Shown: piece after piece, positions 41,235 through 47,093 of the stretch
Layout: each line of letters opens with the position of its first letter
How positions within the stretch are numbered: position 1 is the first letter of the stretch
Virus record (IMG/VR): IMGVR_UViG_3300042696_000053
Location: 1 to 47,093 of that record
Reading direction: 5' to 3' (one strand)
DNA: 47,093 nt
From: a virus
Notes under the pieces: generated by a model
The model's database searches: none
What the model was told of the DNA's origin: nothing
Seen by the model: the letters and a program-made list of their open reading frames with translations, nothing else
Position numbers and translations under genes: made by a program

Positions 41235-41431
41235 TCTGGTTGCGGAGGTTGGCCTCGATGTTTCTGCATCACCACCCCACCGATCTGGAGAAGCGGCGCG
41301 TGGAGGACGCGGAATCGTCGCTGGTCAACCGGTTGGCGCGAGTCAAAGGCGTCACCCCGGATGATGTCCGACGTGAGCAACGTCGGCGGATGTTGGCCTA
41401 TGAAGCCCAGTCGTTCAGGAGGGAGCGGTGA
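41231..41431 (+). CDS. Small basic hypothetical protein
   Basis: A 66-residue, very basic, helical protein (MIWLRRLASMFLHHHPTDLE then RRVEDAESSLVNRLARVKGV). An amphipathic N-terminus might touch the membrane. It is coupled at both ends (ATGA upstream, GTGA downstream). Function is unknown. Confidence 0.52.
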   Translation: MIWLRRLASMFLHHHPTDLEKRRVEDAESSLVNRLARVKGVTPDDVRREQRRRMLAYEAQSFRRER

Positions 41432-41775
41432 ACCCGGCGGTCGAACTCTGGATCGCCCTGTCGGTGGTTGGGCTGGCGCTGTCGCTGCTGTTGGTGCGGG
41501 AGTCGCGGCTCGATCTGGAGGCCCTCGGGCCTCGCGGCAACGGGCGGCGCGCGGCGGCCCGCGCCCGGCTGTGGCGGGAGTCGCTGCGCATCAGCGTCCA
41601 TCTTGTTTACCTCGTCATTGGCATCAGCGTGTTGAACCGGCCCTGCACGCCAACCGGCTGCTTCTCGCCAGTGGTGCTGGGCCTGATGTGGGGCAACGTG
41701 GTGATGGTCTGCAACTCGCTGATCGACGCTCACGCCCGTCGTGCGCTCAAAGCCTTCCTTCAGGCGCACGACTGA
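41428..41775 (+). CDS. Multi-pass membrane protein, holin candidate
   Basis: A 115-residue protein, GTG at 41428 with GGAGGGAG upstream. Hydrophobic segments lie at about 8-22 (IALSVVGLALSLLLV), 56-70 (VHLVYLVIGISVL) and 80-96 (VVLGLMWGNVVMVC), with a basic loop between the first two. Three membrane spans next to a peptidoglycan peptidase gene fit a holin, which would open the membrane for the lysin. No holin family is recognised. Confidence 0.55.
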   Translation: MNPAVELWIALSVVGLALSLLLVRESRLDLEALGPRGNGRRAAARARLWRESLRISVHLVYLVIGISVLNRPCTPTGCFSPVVLGLMWGNVVMVCNSLIDAHARRALKAFLQAHD

Positions 41776-41776
41776 G

Positions 41777-41782
41777 TAGACT
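41777..41782 (+). promoter_or_regulatory. TAGACT -10 element before the M23 peptidase gene
   Basis: TAGACT ends eight bases before the ATG at 41791, without a Shine-Dalgarno site. It is the same sequence at the same distance as at 14132-14137. A leaderless lysin mRNA transcribed on its own is implied. No clear -35. Confidence 0.45.
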
Positions 41783-41790
41783 GCAGAACC

Positions 41791-42342
41791 ATGGCATTGG
41801 GACGACCGATCCGGGGAGGCCAGATCACGCAGGGCTTCGGCCCCAGCCGCACCGCGCTGGAGCCGCACATGTGGGTCAGTGCCACTCGCCGGGCCTACTG
41901 GCAGCCCTACCCGGGCGGCAAGTATTCGGCTCACTGCCACGCCGGGGTGGACTTCGCGGGCAAGCCCAAGGGCGCACCGCTGCTCGCACTGGAGGACGGC
42001 AAGGTCACCCGCTCCGAGTTCGACCGCTACAACGGCGGTGGCCACGTGGTCGAGGTCGAGATTCGGCCCAACGTGCGCTACTCGTTCAACCACTGCGACA
42101 GCCGCAAGGTGCGGGTCGGGCAGCGGGTGAAGCGGGGGCAGATCATCGCCACCATCGGGGACTCGGGCACGTTGTGGACCGGCAGCGCCTTCATCCCCAG
42201 CGCCCTCGGCGTGCACTGCCACGTCAACCTCACCATCCGTGAGCGCCTGAGTGACGGCATCACCCGCACCATGATGTACGACGTATCGGACTTCATGGAG
42301 GGTGGTAAGTTGGCCGACAACAAGCGCATCAAGCCGCTGTGA
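41791..42342 (+). CDS. M23 (LytM-type) peptidase, probable endolysin
   Basis: A 183-residue protein. Zinc and catalytic residues of M23 peptidases are visible: HAGVDF (H50, D54), FNHC (H101) and VHCHVNL (H142, H144), with the GKVTRSEFDRYNGGGHVVEV core between. Such enzymes cut peptide cross-bridges in peptidoglycan. No signal peptide is present, so release would need a holin; membrane-protein genes lie on both sides. It could instead serve in virion entry, but its place in the small-gene cassette argues for lysis. Confidence 0.82.
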   Translation: MALGRPIRGGQITQGFGPSRTALEPHMWVSATRRAYWQPYPGGKYSAHCHAGVDFAGKPKGAPLLALEDGKVTRSEFDRYNGGGHVVEVEIRPNVRYSFNHCDSRKVRVGQRVKRGQIIATIGDSGTLWTGSAFIPSALGVHCHVNLTIRERLSDGITRTMMYDVSDFMEGGKLADNKRIKPL

Positions 42343-42357
42343 TCGGAGGACGCCCAC

Positions 42358-42666
42358 ATGAAGTCTGACCAGCCCGCAACGCTGCCGGTCGCCCTCGGCG
42401 GTGTGCTGAGCACCGGCGTGGCGCTGGCCGCCATTCTGTTCATGCTCGATCCTGCTCTGCAGACGGCGATCATCGCCTTCGGCAACAGCATCATCTTCCT
42501 CAGCATGGTCACGTTTCTGAACCAGCGGACCACCTCATCGTCGGCTCCTGTGGTGGAGGCCGGTACGGAGGTTGCTATCAGGGGCAGCAGCGACACGGTG
42601 ATCGCTCAGCCCACTCCACCCGGCCCGGAGGGGATCGAAGGAGGTTCTGACGACAATGGCCAGTGA
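42358..42666 (+). CDS. Two-span membrane protein, second holin candidate
   Basis: A 102-residue protein, GGAGG eight bases before the ATG. Two hydrophobic segments (LPVALGGVLSTGVALAAILF, about residues 9-28, and TAIIAFGNSIIFLSMVTF, about 36-54) are followed by a long acidic, Pro/Gly-rich tail. Length and topology suit class II holins. It directly follows the peptidase gene and overlaps the next gene. Confidence 0.58.
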   Translation: MKSDQPATLPVALGGVLSTGVALAAILFMLDPALQTAIIAFGNSIIFLSMVTFLNQRTTSSSAPVVEAGTEVAIRGSSDTVIAQPTPPGPEGIEGGSDDNGQ

Positions 42667-43048
42667 CGACAAGGTAATCGCTAAGGACTCCATGCACTCG
42701 GGCCCGCAGGCGGCGCCGCCCGACGTGGACCTGACCAGCAACCCGGCGGCCCGGGAACTCAACGCTCCCCTGCCCAAGGGCTCCTCGGGCTCGGTTGGCT
42801 CGGAGCGGCCTGAGCAGTCCAGCGTCAGCGCGGGCGAGTTCAAGCCTGACCGCTCGCTCGGGACGCTGGTGACCAACATCCCGTCCAACGAGGAGCGGCA
42901 GGAGGCCGAGGCGCAGGACTCGGCTGCCGTCAACCCCGGTAACCCGGCACCCGAGGGGCCGGTGGCCGCCCAGCCGGGCGAGTCGCTGGAGGATGCGGGC
43001 AAGCGCATCAAGGCCGAGTCGAAGAAGTCCAAGGCGGCATCCAAGTAG
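42656..43048 (+). CDS. Disordered acidic protein
   Basis: A 130-residue protein, low in hydrophobic residues and rich in Pro, Ser, Gly and Glu, with a lysine-rich end (GKRIKAESKKSKAASK). GGAGG lies eleven bases upstream of the ATG. No fold or family is recognised; it may be a flexible virion or assembly protein. Confidence 0.58.
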   Translation: MASDDKVIAKDSMHSGPQAAPPDVDLTSNPAARELNAPLPKGSSGSVGSERPEQSSVSAGEFKPDRSLGTLVTNIPSNEERQEAEAQDSAAVNPGNPAPEGPVAAQPGESLEDAGKRIKAESKKSKAASK

Positions 43049-43314
43049 TGCCCCGCGCCCAGATGGCCAGCACGGAGTTCGGGCCCGACCCACAGGCGGG
43101 CTCGCTCCGTCAGCGCCAGAAGATCAGCGAGGATGGCCGTCGCCTGCTGCGCGAGGCGGCTGCTGCTCAGGGGCTGGACGTGGTGATCGGCAACAAGATC
43201 GCGGACTGGCTGGACACCCACCCCAACGCGCAGGTCTCCATCAGCGGTAAGACGCCCGAGCCACCCCTGCGGGTATTCGGCACGGGGGTTGAACCCGAGG
43301 ACGCAACGGAGTAG
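43048..43314 (+). CDS. Small hypothetical protein, last rightward gene
   Basis: An 88-residue protein from GTG at 43048, overlapping the previous TAG by one base. The middle has a helix-rich stretch (DGRRLLREAAAAQGLDVVIG, then NKIADWLDTHPNAQVSI) that resembles a small DNA-binding or adaptor unit, without certainty. Its TAG forms part of a TAGGCT promoter-like element. Confidence 0.52.
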   Translation: MPRAQMASTEFGPDPQAGSLRQRQKISEDGRRLLREAAAAQGLDVVIGNKIADWLDTHPNAQVSISGKTPEPPLRVFGTGVEPEDATE

Positions 43315-43317
43315 GCT
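43289..43317 (+). promoter_or_regulatory. Predicted promoter TTGAAC-17-TAGGCT
   Basis: TTGAAC (43289-43294) and TAGGCT (43312-43317) are exactly 17 bases apart, the best-spaced pair I found in the late region. The start point would be near 43324, with no gene before the terminator ending at 43390. It may drive a short RNA of about 65 bases, or be coincidental, since it overlaps the end of a gene. Confidence 0.35.
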
Positions 43318-43357
43318 GCGCCTGCGATTCCATGCCGGGATTGCAAGGGCAAGGCAG

Positions 43358-43390
43358 AGGAGCCTCGGTGTATGCCGGGGCTCCTTTGTT
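43358..43390 (+). terminator. Rho-independent terminator of the rightward genes
   Basis: AGGAGCCTCGG (43358-43368) pairs with CCGGGGCTCCT (43375-43385), eleven pairs with one G-T wobble and a six-base loop, followed by TTTGTT. It closes the late operon just where the opposing operon ends. Confidence 0.82.
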
Positions 43391-43397
43391 GTGCGGA

Positions 43398-43432
43398 CAT
43401 AGAGAAAGCCCCCGGGCGTTGGACCGGGGGCT
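43398..43432 (-). terminator. Rho-independent terminator of the leftward helicase operon
   Basis: AGCCCCCGG (43407-43415) and CCGGGGGCT (43424-43432) form a perfect 9-bp stem with an eight-base loop. On the minus strand TTTCTCTAT follows. It stands back to back with the rightward terminator and closely resembles the terminator at 8042-8067. Confidence 0.82.
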
Positions 43433-43471
43433 CCCTCGTTGCTCTGACCTCTGGGTGGGCACAATCACCCG

Positions 43472-44800
43472 TCAATCGTCCGCGAGCAGAGTTGATTCTG
43501 GCACAGCCTTCTCCTCCTGTGCAAGCCGAATCTGCCCGTCGCCCCCGGCATTGACTCGGCCTGCCGCGATCAGGCCCTTCAGTTCGCGGCGCACGTCAAT
43601 CTCGTTGACCACTGCATCGTCGTCGCTCAGCAGGTCCGCGATCTGGCGCGGGGTGCAGGGCCCAACCTGCAGCAGGTCGATGATCTGCTCGGGCACCGGC
43701 TGCTTCATGGCCGCCGCGAACGTCTCGCGCTCCCAGCGGGCCACGTCGTGCTCGTCGTCCCAGTTCAGGCGCAGGGCCAGATCAGGCTGGTGACGACCGA
43801 TGTTGGTCTTGCGGTGCTTCAGCAGCAGATGGGTGCCCGAAGCGTCGGGCTCCTTGCGTTCGCGGAGTTCGTAGGCGTTTCGAGCGGAGTTCCACTTATA
43901 GACCGAGCCATACGGTTTGCCCGCACCAGCGCGGCCACGATTCATGTCGGCGCTGCTCACATGGTCGATAGCCAGCACCGCTGCGTCGAGTGCACGCAAA
44001 GCCCGGAAGAACCGGATGGCGGTCTCACTGGCATCGCCCCCGTCCCGGGCACTCGACATCGCCATCCCTACGCTGTCGATCACGACCAGCCCGATGTTGT
44101 GCTCGGCCACGTAGCGGGCCAAGGCAGTGACCCGATCCTCCAGTGGCCGCACCAGCGCTGAGTAGCGGACGCTGGGCATGTGGGTCAGGCCCATCCCGTA
44201 GGCGGCAGCCATGACCCGGGCCGCGATGTCCTCCTCGTCGGTCTCCCAGTCGAGGTACAGCACCTCGGCCTGCTCGACGTGCTTGCCCAGAAAGGCGTTG
44301 CCTTCCTGCACCGCCACCGCCAGCGAGGCGGCGAAGATGGATTTGCCCACCCCACCGGCGCCGTACAGGATGGTCGGCTTCCGGGCAGGCAGGATGTGCT
44401 CGACCAGATAGGGCACCACCCGCTTGGGTGGTGGGGCGGGCAGAGTGATGACCGGCACTGGCGCGTTCTCGTTCTCGATCACGCGCTGGGCGACCTCCTC
44501 CAGCACCGCGCTGTAGTTGATGCCGCGTGAGCCCTTGGGGGCGGGGATCAGGCGGTGCAGGGCCTCGGCGTATTCGTCCCGGCTCCGGCTGCTCAGCAGC
44601 CAGACCTCGGCATTGAGCACCCGGTCAGTGCCCGGAATCTGGCGAGCGCCCGGCAGGTGGGTGCTGGTGGCCAGCAGGGCGTAGACGCTGCCTGCCCGTT
44701 GACGGAGGTTGGTGACCTCGATGGTCAGCAGTTCGGAGTCGGTGTCGTCCCCGATCTTGTAGACGTAGCCCAGCCCAGTGGGCAAGAACGCTGAGCGCAT
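43472..44800 (-). CDS. RepA/KaiC-like RecA-fold helicase
   Basis: A 442-residue protein. RecA-fold motifs: Walker A GAGGVGKS (147-154), LDWE (184-186), Walker B GLVVIDS (D242) and AIDH (H280). This is the hexameric helicase group that includes RepA, found in many phages and plasmids. The N-terminal 110 residues are a separate unit; the C-terminal 80 residues are a winged helix (PEQIIDLLQVGPCTPRQIAD). It probably unwinds phage DNA with the primase encoded nearby. Confidence 0.82.
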   Translation of the reverse strand: MRSAFLPTGLGYVYKIGDDTDSELLTIEVTNLRQRAGSVYALLATSTHLPGARQIPGTDRVLNAEVWLLSSRSRDEYAEALHRLIPAPKGSRGINYSAVLEEVAQRVIENENAPVPVITLPAPPPKRVVPYLVEHILPARKPTILYGAGGVGKSIFAASLAVAVQEGNAFLGKHVEQAEVLYLDWETDEEDIAARVMAAAYGMGLTHMPSVRYSALVRPLEDRVTALARYVAEHNIGLVVIDSVGMAMSSARDGGDASETAIRFFRALRALDAAVLAIDHVSSADMNRGRAGAGKPYGSVYKWNSARNAYELRERKEPDASGTHLLLKHRKTNIGRHQPDLALRLNWDDEHDVARWERETFAAAMKQPVPEQIIDLLQVGPCTPRQIADLLSDDDAVVNEIDVRRELKGLIAAGRVNAGGDGQIRLAQEEKAVPESTLLADD

Positions 44801-44805
44801 GGTGG

Positions 44806-45111
44806 CTATCTCGTCAGGAGGAGCCAGACGGTGATCAGCAACAGGACCAGCGCCAGCACGCTGATCCAGTCGATCTGCCAGCGGCGGTGCTGGGCTTCAT
44901 CCTCAGAGTGCAGGTAGAAGATCGACGGGGTGTAGAAGCCCTCCTCGTCGGGCTCACCCCATAGCACGTCGGTCTCGGCGGGGTAACCCGCATTGGCGGC
45001 CATGTCCTCAAACAGCGCTCGGCTGATGCGGATGGCCACGATGTCATCGGCACGATTGGCAGCCGGGAACAGGTCGTGGATCGGGTCGTTGAGGTGCTCG
45101 GTTGCGGCCAC
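44806..45111 (-). CDS. Protein with C-terminal membrane anchor
   Basis: A 101-residue protein from GTG at 45111, where GGAGG lies seven bases upstream. The first 80 residues are soluble and acidic; the last 20 (VLALVLLLITVWLLL) form a tail anchor. It lies between the primase and helicase genes, so it might tie replication to the membrane, which is a guess. Confidence 0.6.
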   Translation of the reverse strand: MAATEHLNDPIHDLFPAANRADDIVAIRISRALFEDMAANAGYPAETDVLWGEPDEEGFYTPSIFYLHSEDEAQHRRWQIDWISVLALVLLLITVWLLLTR

Positions 45112-45126
45112 TGGTGTGCCTCCAGT

Positions 45127-45192
45127 TCAGTGCATCGGGGGAACAGAAACAGCGAGGGCCATGAGCGCCAAGAGTAGCGCAACGGCCACCAT
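45127..45192 (-). CDS. Possible 21-residue hydrophobic peptide
   Basis: The frame MVAVALLLALMALAVSVPPM ends with His and stop. It is almost wholly hydrophobic, but no ribosome site is close to its ATG. The open frame extends upstream into antisense-like sequence of the primase gene. Listed because the 95-base gap otherwise holds nothing, and because tiny membrane peptides recur in this genome. Confidence 0.25.
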   Translation of the reverse strand: MVAVALLLALMALAVSVPPMH

Positions 45193-45206
45193 CAGCAGCA
45201 GGTCAT

Positions 45207-46136
45207 TTATCCCCCCGGCGGTGGGCGCATGGTGGACAACTGGACGGAGCCAACGCCATGGCCGCCAGCGTTGAGGGGGCAATGCGGGGCGCCGCAATAC
45301 ACGCGCTCGTCGTCGCGGAACACGGTCAGCGACCGGCGCTGGTCGTCGTGGGCTGGGCATCGGACGGTGCCTCCCGGGCGTACCTGTACGCCCCATGATG
45401 CCAGCACCTCGCTGGCCTTCGGCGTGTCCGAGAAGCGCCGTTCGCTGTAGCCATAGAAGGCGGCATCCACCTTGGGGTAGGTACGCGGCAGCGGGCACTG
45501 CATGGCCAGCCGGTCGATGCCCTCGGCAGTGGTCAGCACCTGCGCCTCGATGATCTGGTCGAAGGTCGGCTCCTCCAGCGTTGCCCAGTCGGCCTGCCCG
45601 GCCACGCTGCGCTCGATGGGGTAGACCTGCTGGGTGCGCTGATGTGGCATCCCCGGCAGCCTGAGCGCCCCCACGCCGAGTCCTTCGTCCTTCTTTGGGA
45701 AAACCTCCACCTTCGGGTTTCCGACGGCGTGTGGGCCGCCTGAGAGGCTCAGGGCTGCCTGCAGCGCTCGGCGCATCTGGGCAGTGGTGGTGTAGTCCAG
45801 CGTCGTGACCCAGAGGTGGGCTCCCCGCCGGGAGTGACTGAGCAGTGACGGGATGCTTGACCGCTCTAGCAACCAGCGCTGGATGGTGCGGGCAGTGGTG
45901 AGCCCATCATCGGTGTCGAAGTCGATGGCACCCACATGGGTCTTGCCGTCGGCAGTCCCCAGATAGGCGCTGACCGCGTAGTCGTGCTCGATGGCGTGGC
46001 GGATCACCGTCGGGGTCAGTGGCTGCCGGATGACCTGCCCACCGTTCTCGACATACAGGTCACTGCGCCCGGCAAAGCCACCCAGATAGACGGTGATCAC
46101 GTCATCATCAGCGAAGTGCGGGTCGTTGACGTTCAT
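45207..46136 (-). CDS. Archaeo-eukaryotic-type primase (prim-pol) with zinc motif
   Basis: A 309-residue protein. AEP-superfamily marks: GAIDFD (D72, D74), SHSRRGAHLWV (H107) and VEVFPKK (E144), followed by GLGVGALRLPGMP as in TOTE-type and phage primases. The C-terminus has a CPAHDD-to-CGAPHC zinc motif (C260, H263, C281, C286) like the CHC finger of primases. AEP enzymes make primers and some also polymerise DNA. It is coupled to its upstream neighbour by ATGA and sits in the helicase operon. No separate DNA polymerase is present. Confidence 0.82.
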   Translation of the reverse strand: MNVNDPHFADDDVITVYLGGFAGRSDLYVENGGQVIRQPLTPTVIRHAIEHDYAVSAYLGTADGKTHVGAIDFDTDDGLTTARTIQRWLLERSSIPSLLSHSRRGAHLWVTTLDYTTTAQMRRALQAALSLSGGPHAVGNPKVEVFPKKDEGLGVGALRLPGMPHQRTQQVYPIERSVAGQADWATLEEPTFDQIIEAQVLTTAEGIDRLAMQCPLPRTYPKVDAAFYGYSERRFSDTPKASEVLASWGVQVRPGGTVRCPAHDDQRRSLTVFRDDERVYCGAPHCPLNAGGHGVGSVQLSTMRPPPGG

Positions 46137-46504
46137 GCGTCGGCCCCACGCTCGTTCAGAATGATGTCGCGGGCGGTCAGGAAGTCCTCGTCCGTGCCCC
46201 TGTAGGTGCCGGGTCTGTACGCATGGATCACCGCGATCAGCGGATCATCGTCCTCCAGCGTGAAGGCCACCACCCCCGGCTTCCGGTGGTCGTCGCAGTG
46301 CTCGACGTGCTGCTCGATCAGCGAGCCGAACAGGGCGAACTCATCCTCAATGCTGGGCTTGGGTGCCCCAGCCAGCAAGGTGTAGCCCGTGCGAGAGGTG
46401 CGGCACTCAGCGATCCACGACTGCCTCCCGCTCTCCTCGACCATCTTCCACAGCACCAGATCGTGCCGGGCCCCGAACTGTGGGTTCTGCTTGTCCTCAC
46501 TCAT
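46133..46504 (-). CDS. Hypothetical protein in the replication operon
   Basis: A 123-residue protein from ATG at 46504, set by an ATGA overlap with the SLOG gene; the frame further up to 46858 is shadow. It is mixed alpha/beta (HDLVLWKMVEESGRQSWIAE, GVVAFTLEDDDPLIAVIHAY) with a CDDH pair but no full metal site. It leads directly into the primase start. No family recognised. Confidence 0.6.
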   Translation of the reverse strand: MSEDKQNPQFGARHDLVLWKMVEESGRQSWIAECRTSRTGYTLLAGAPKPSIEDEFALFGSLIEQHVEHCDDHRKPGVVAFTLEDDDPLIAVIHAYRPGTYRGTDEDFLTARDIILNERGADA

Positions 46505-46887
46505 GCGTTCACCGTCACCGTCACGTTTGGGCGCACGTTGCCAGCCACGATGCGCACGGCCAGTCCCCGCTGCTTGGCCTGCGTCAGGCAGTTCCACGTG
46601 CCGACGCTCTCGGCGGTCGGGAAGGCGACCACCAGATCGGGACGGCCCTCGTCCAGCAGCCAGCCGTTGCGGATGGCACCACCGGACTTGCCGTAGAACC
46701 CGGCAAAGGGGCAGCCGAAGTTGGGCAGGCCCCGGCTCTCGGCCCACGCCTTGGCCATCAGGTCGGCCCCCGACTGCTCGCCGTGGTACAGCACCTCGAT
46801 GCCGTACTTCATGTGCAGGTCGTCCAGCGTCTTGTGGAGCAGTTCTCGGTTGGTCCACCTACGGGACCCAGTGACCACGATTCTCAT
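46501..46887 (-). CDS. SLOG-superfamily (DUF2493/YspA-like) nucleotide-binding protein
   Basis: A 128-residue protein: GSRRW (7-11) in the first loop, HGEQSGADLMAKAWA, a GGAIRN turn and a late GTWNCLTQAKQRGLAV segment match DUF2493-type SLOG domains. These bind nucleotides or nucleotide-derived signals and occur in phages and in defence-linked loci. It heads the leftward replication operon; GAGG precedes the ATG. A signal-sensing or nucleotide-hydrolysing role is inferred from family only. Confidence 0.75.
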   Translation of the reverse strand: MRIVVTGSRRWTNRELLHKTLDDLHMKYGIEVLYHGEQSGADLMAKAWAESRGLPNFGCPFAGFYGKSGGAIRNGWLLDEGRPDLVVAFPTAESVGTWNCLTQAKQRGLAVRIVAGNVRPNVTVTVNA

Positions 46888-46913
46888 GCCTTGTGCCTCG
46901 ATTCAGTGGGGAG

Positions 46914-47093
46914 GGTGGAGTCGTCGCAACGAGAACCCGGGTTCGGCACGGAGGGGCCGCAGGCTACACAGGTTGGTCTGGACGACTTGGCCGCGTCTAT
47001 CGCGTCGCTCGTCCGCCCTCCCGCGTCATTGTGCCCTCCCCCAGCCGGCCTTGTCAGCGTGGCAGACCGAACAGCGACCCATCCGCCAGCGTT
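46914..47093. repeat. Right copy of the 180-bp terminal direct repeat
   Basis: Matches positions 1-180 over its full length with nine substitutions and no indel. It contains the 12-bp palindrome at 46933-46944 unchanged. The copy carries G or C wherever it differs from the left end. Collapsing the two gives a circular genome unit of about 46,913 bp. Confidence 0.9.
47026..47093 (-). CDS. Second copy of the zinc-ribbon gene 3' end (partial)
   Basis: The last 68 bases repeat the 3' end of the gene at 113-484, cut by the window end. Its last residues read DKAGWGRAQ instead of DKAIFGRAQ: four base differences change two adjacent codons. It should not be counted as a separate gene. Confidence 0.8.
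   Translation of the reverse strand, partial: RWRMGRCSVCHADKAGWGRAQ

Overview
This window is an essentially complete genome of a virulent-type tailed dsDNA phage (Caudoviricetes). The first 180 bases recur at the very end (positions 46914-47093) with 9 mismatches, so the sequence reads as a circular or circularly permuted contig with a unit of about 46,913 bp. The DNA is strongly GC-rich. Several starts lack a Shine-Dalgarno site but have a TANNNT hexamer 7-9 bases upstream (leaderless style), and the early region is full of small zinc-binding proteins. Together these point, weakly, to a high-GC actinobacterial host. I see no integrase, excisionase, lysogeny repressor, tRNA or CRISPR array.

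Layout. (1) Positions 113-12772, minus strand: a tightly coupled early operon in which most junctions are ATGA or TGATG overlaps. From its promoter-proximal end it encodes a small membrane peptide, a MoxR/CobS-like AAA+ ATPase, a CobT-like protein combining a HEAGH metallopeptidase motif with a VWA domain, then a run of small Cys/His proteins, a DUF3846-like protein, a HicA-like/C2H2 fusion, a Vsr-like nuclease, an ADP-ribosyltransferase, and at the far end a RecB/Cas4-type nuclease next to a Rad52-type annealing protein. (2) Positions 12773-13323: the only long non-coding stretch (551 bp), AT-richer on its right side, with repeated GTAAGTR and GGTAGG motifs and inverted repeats. It is the likely control region and possibly the origin. 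(3) Positions 13324-43314, plus strand: twin zinc-knuckle proteins, small proteins, appendage and fibre proteins, small and large terminase, portal, an 834-aa virion protein, a 3033-aa polyvalent protein with JAMM and zincin motifs, scaffold, N4-gp56-type major capsid protein, head-tail adaptor, Dit-like and hub/fibre proteins, then a lysis cassette with an M23 peptidase and small membrane proteins. (4) Positions 43315-43471: back-to-back terminators. (5) Positions 43472-46887, minus strand: RepA/KaiC-like helicase, small membrane proteins, an archaeo-eukaryotic-type primase with a CHC-type zinc motif, an unknown protein and a SLOG/DUF2493 protein.

How it fits together. Replication appears to rest on a RecA-fold helicase plus a primase of the prim-pol superfamily. 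No family A, B or C DNA polymerase is visible, so the phage either uses the host polymerase or the primase does more than priming. Recombination uses the nuclease/Rad52-type pair. Host takeover is probably served by the ADP-ribosyltransferase, the MoxR-CobT pair, the HicA-like protein and the zinc proteins. The virion is unusual: Dit-like and hub-like baseplate genes are present but no tape-measure gene is seen, while one 9.1-kb gene (about a fifth of the genome) sits between portal and scaffold and probably encodes a protein packaged and ejected with the DNA.

Most interesting items: the 3033-aa polyvalent protein, including an internal patch of aberrant leucine codon use that coincides with an embedded second-frame ORF; the MoxR-CobT pair; the polymerase-less primase module; the iterated motifs at 12773-13323; the 22-residue repeat protein; and the leaderless promoter set.
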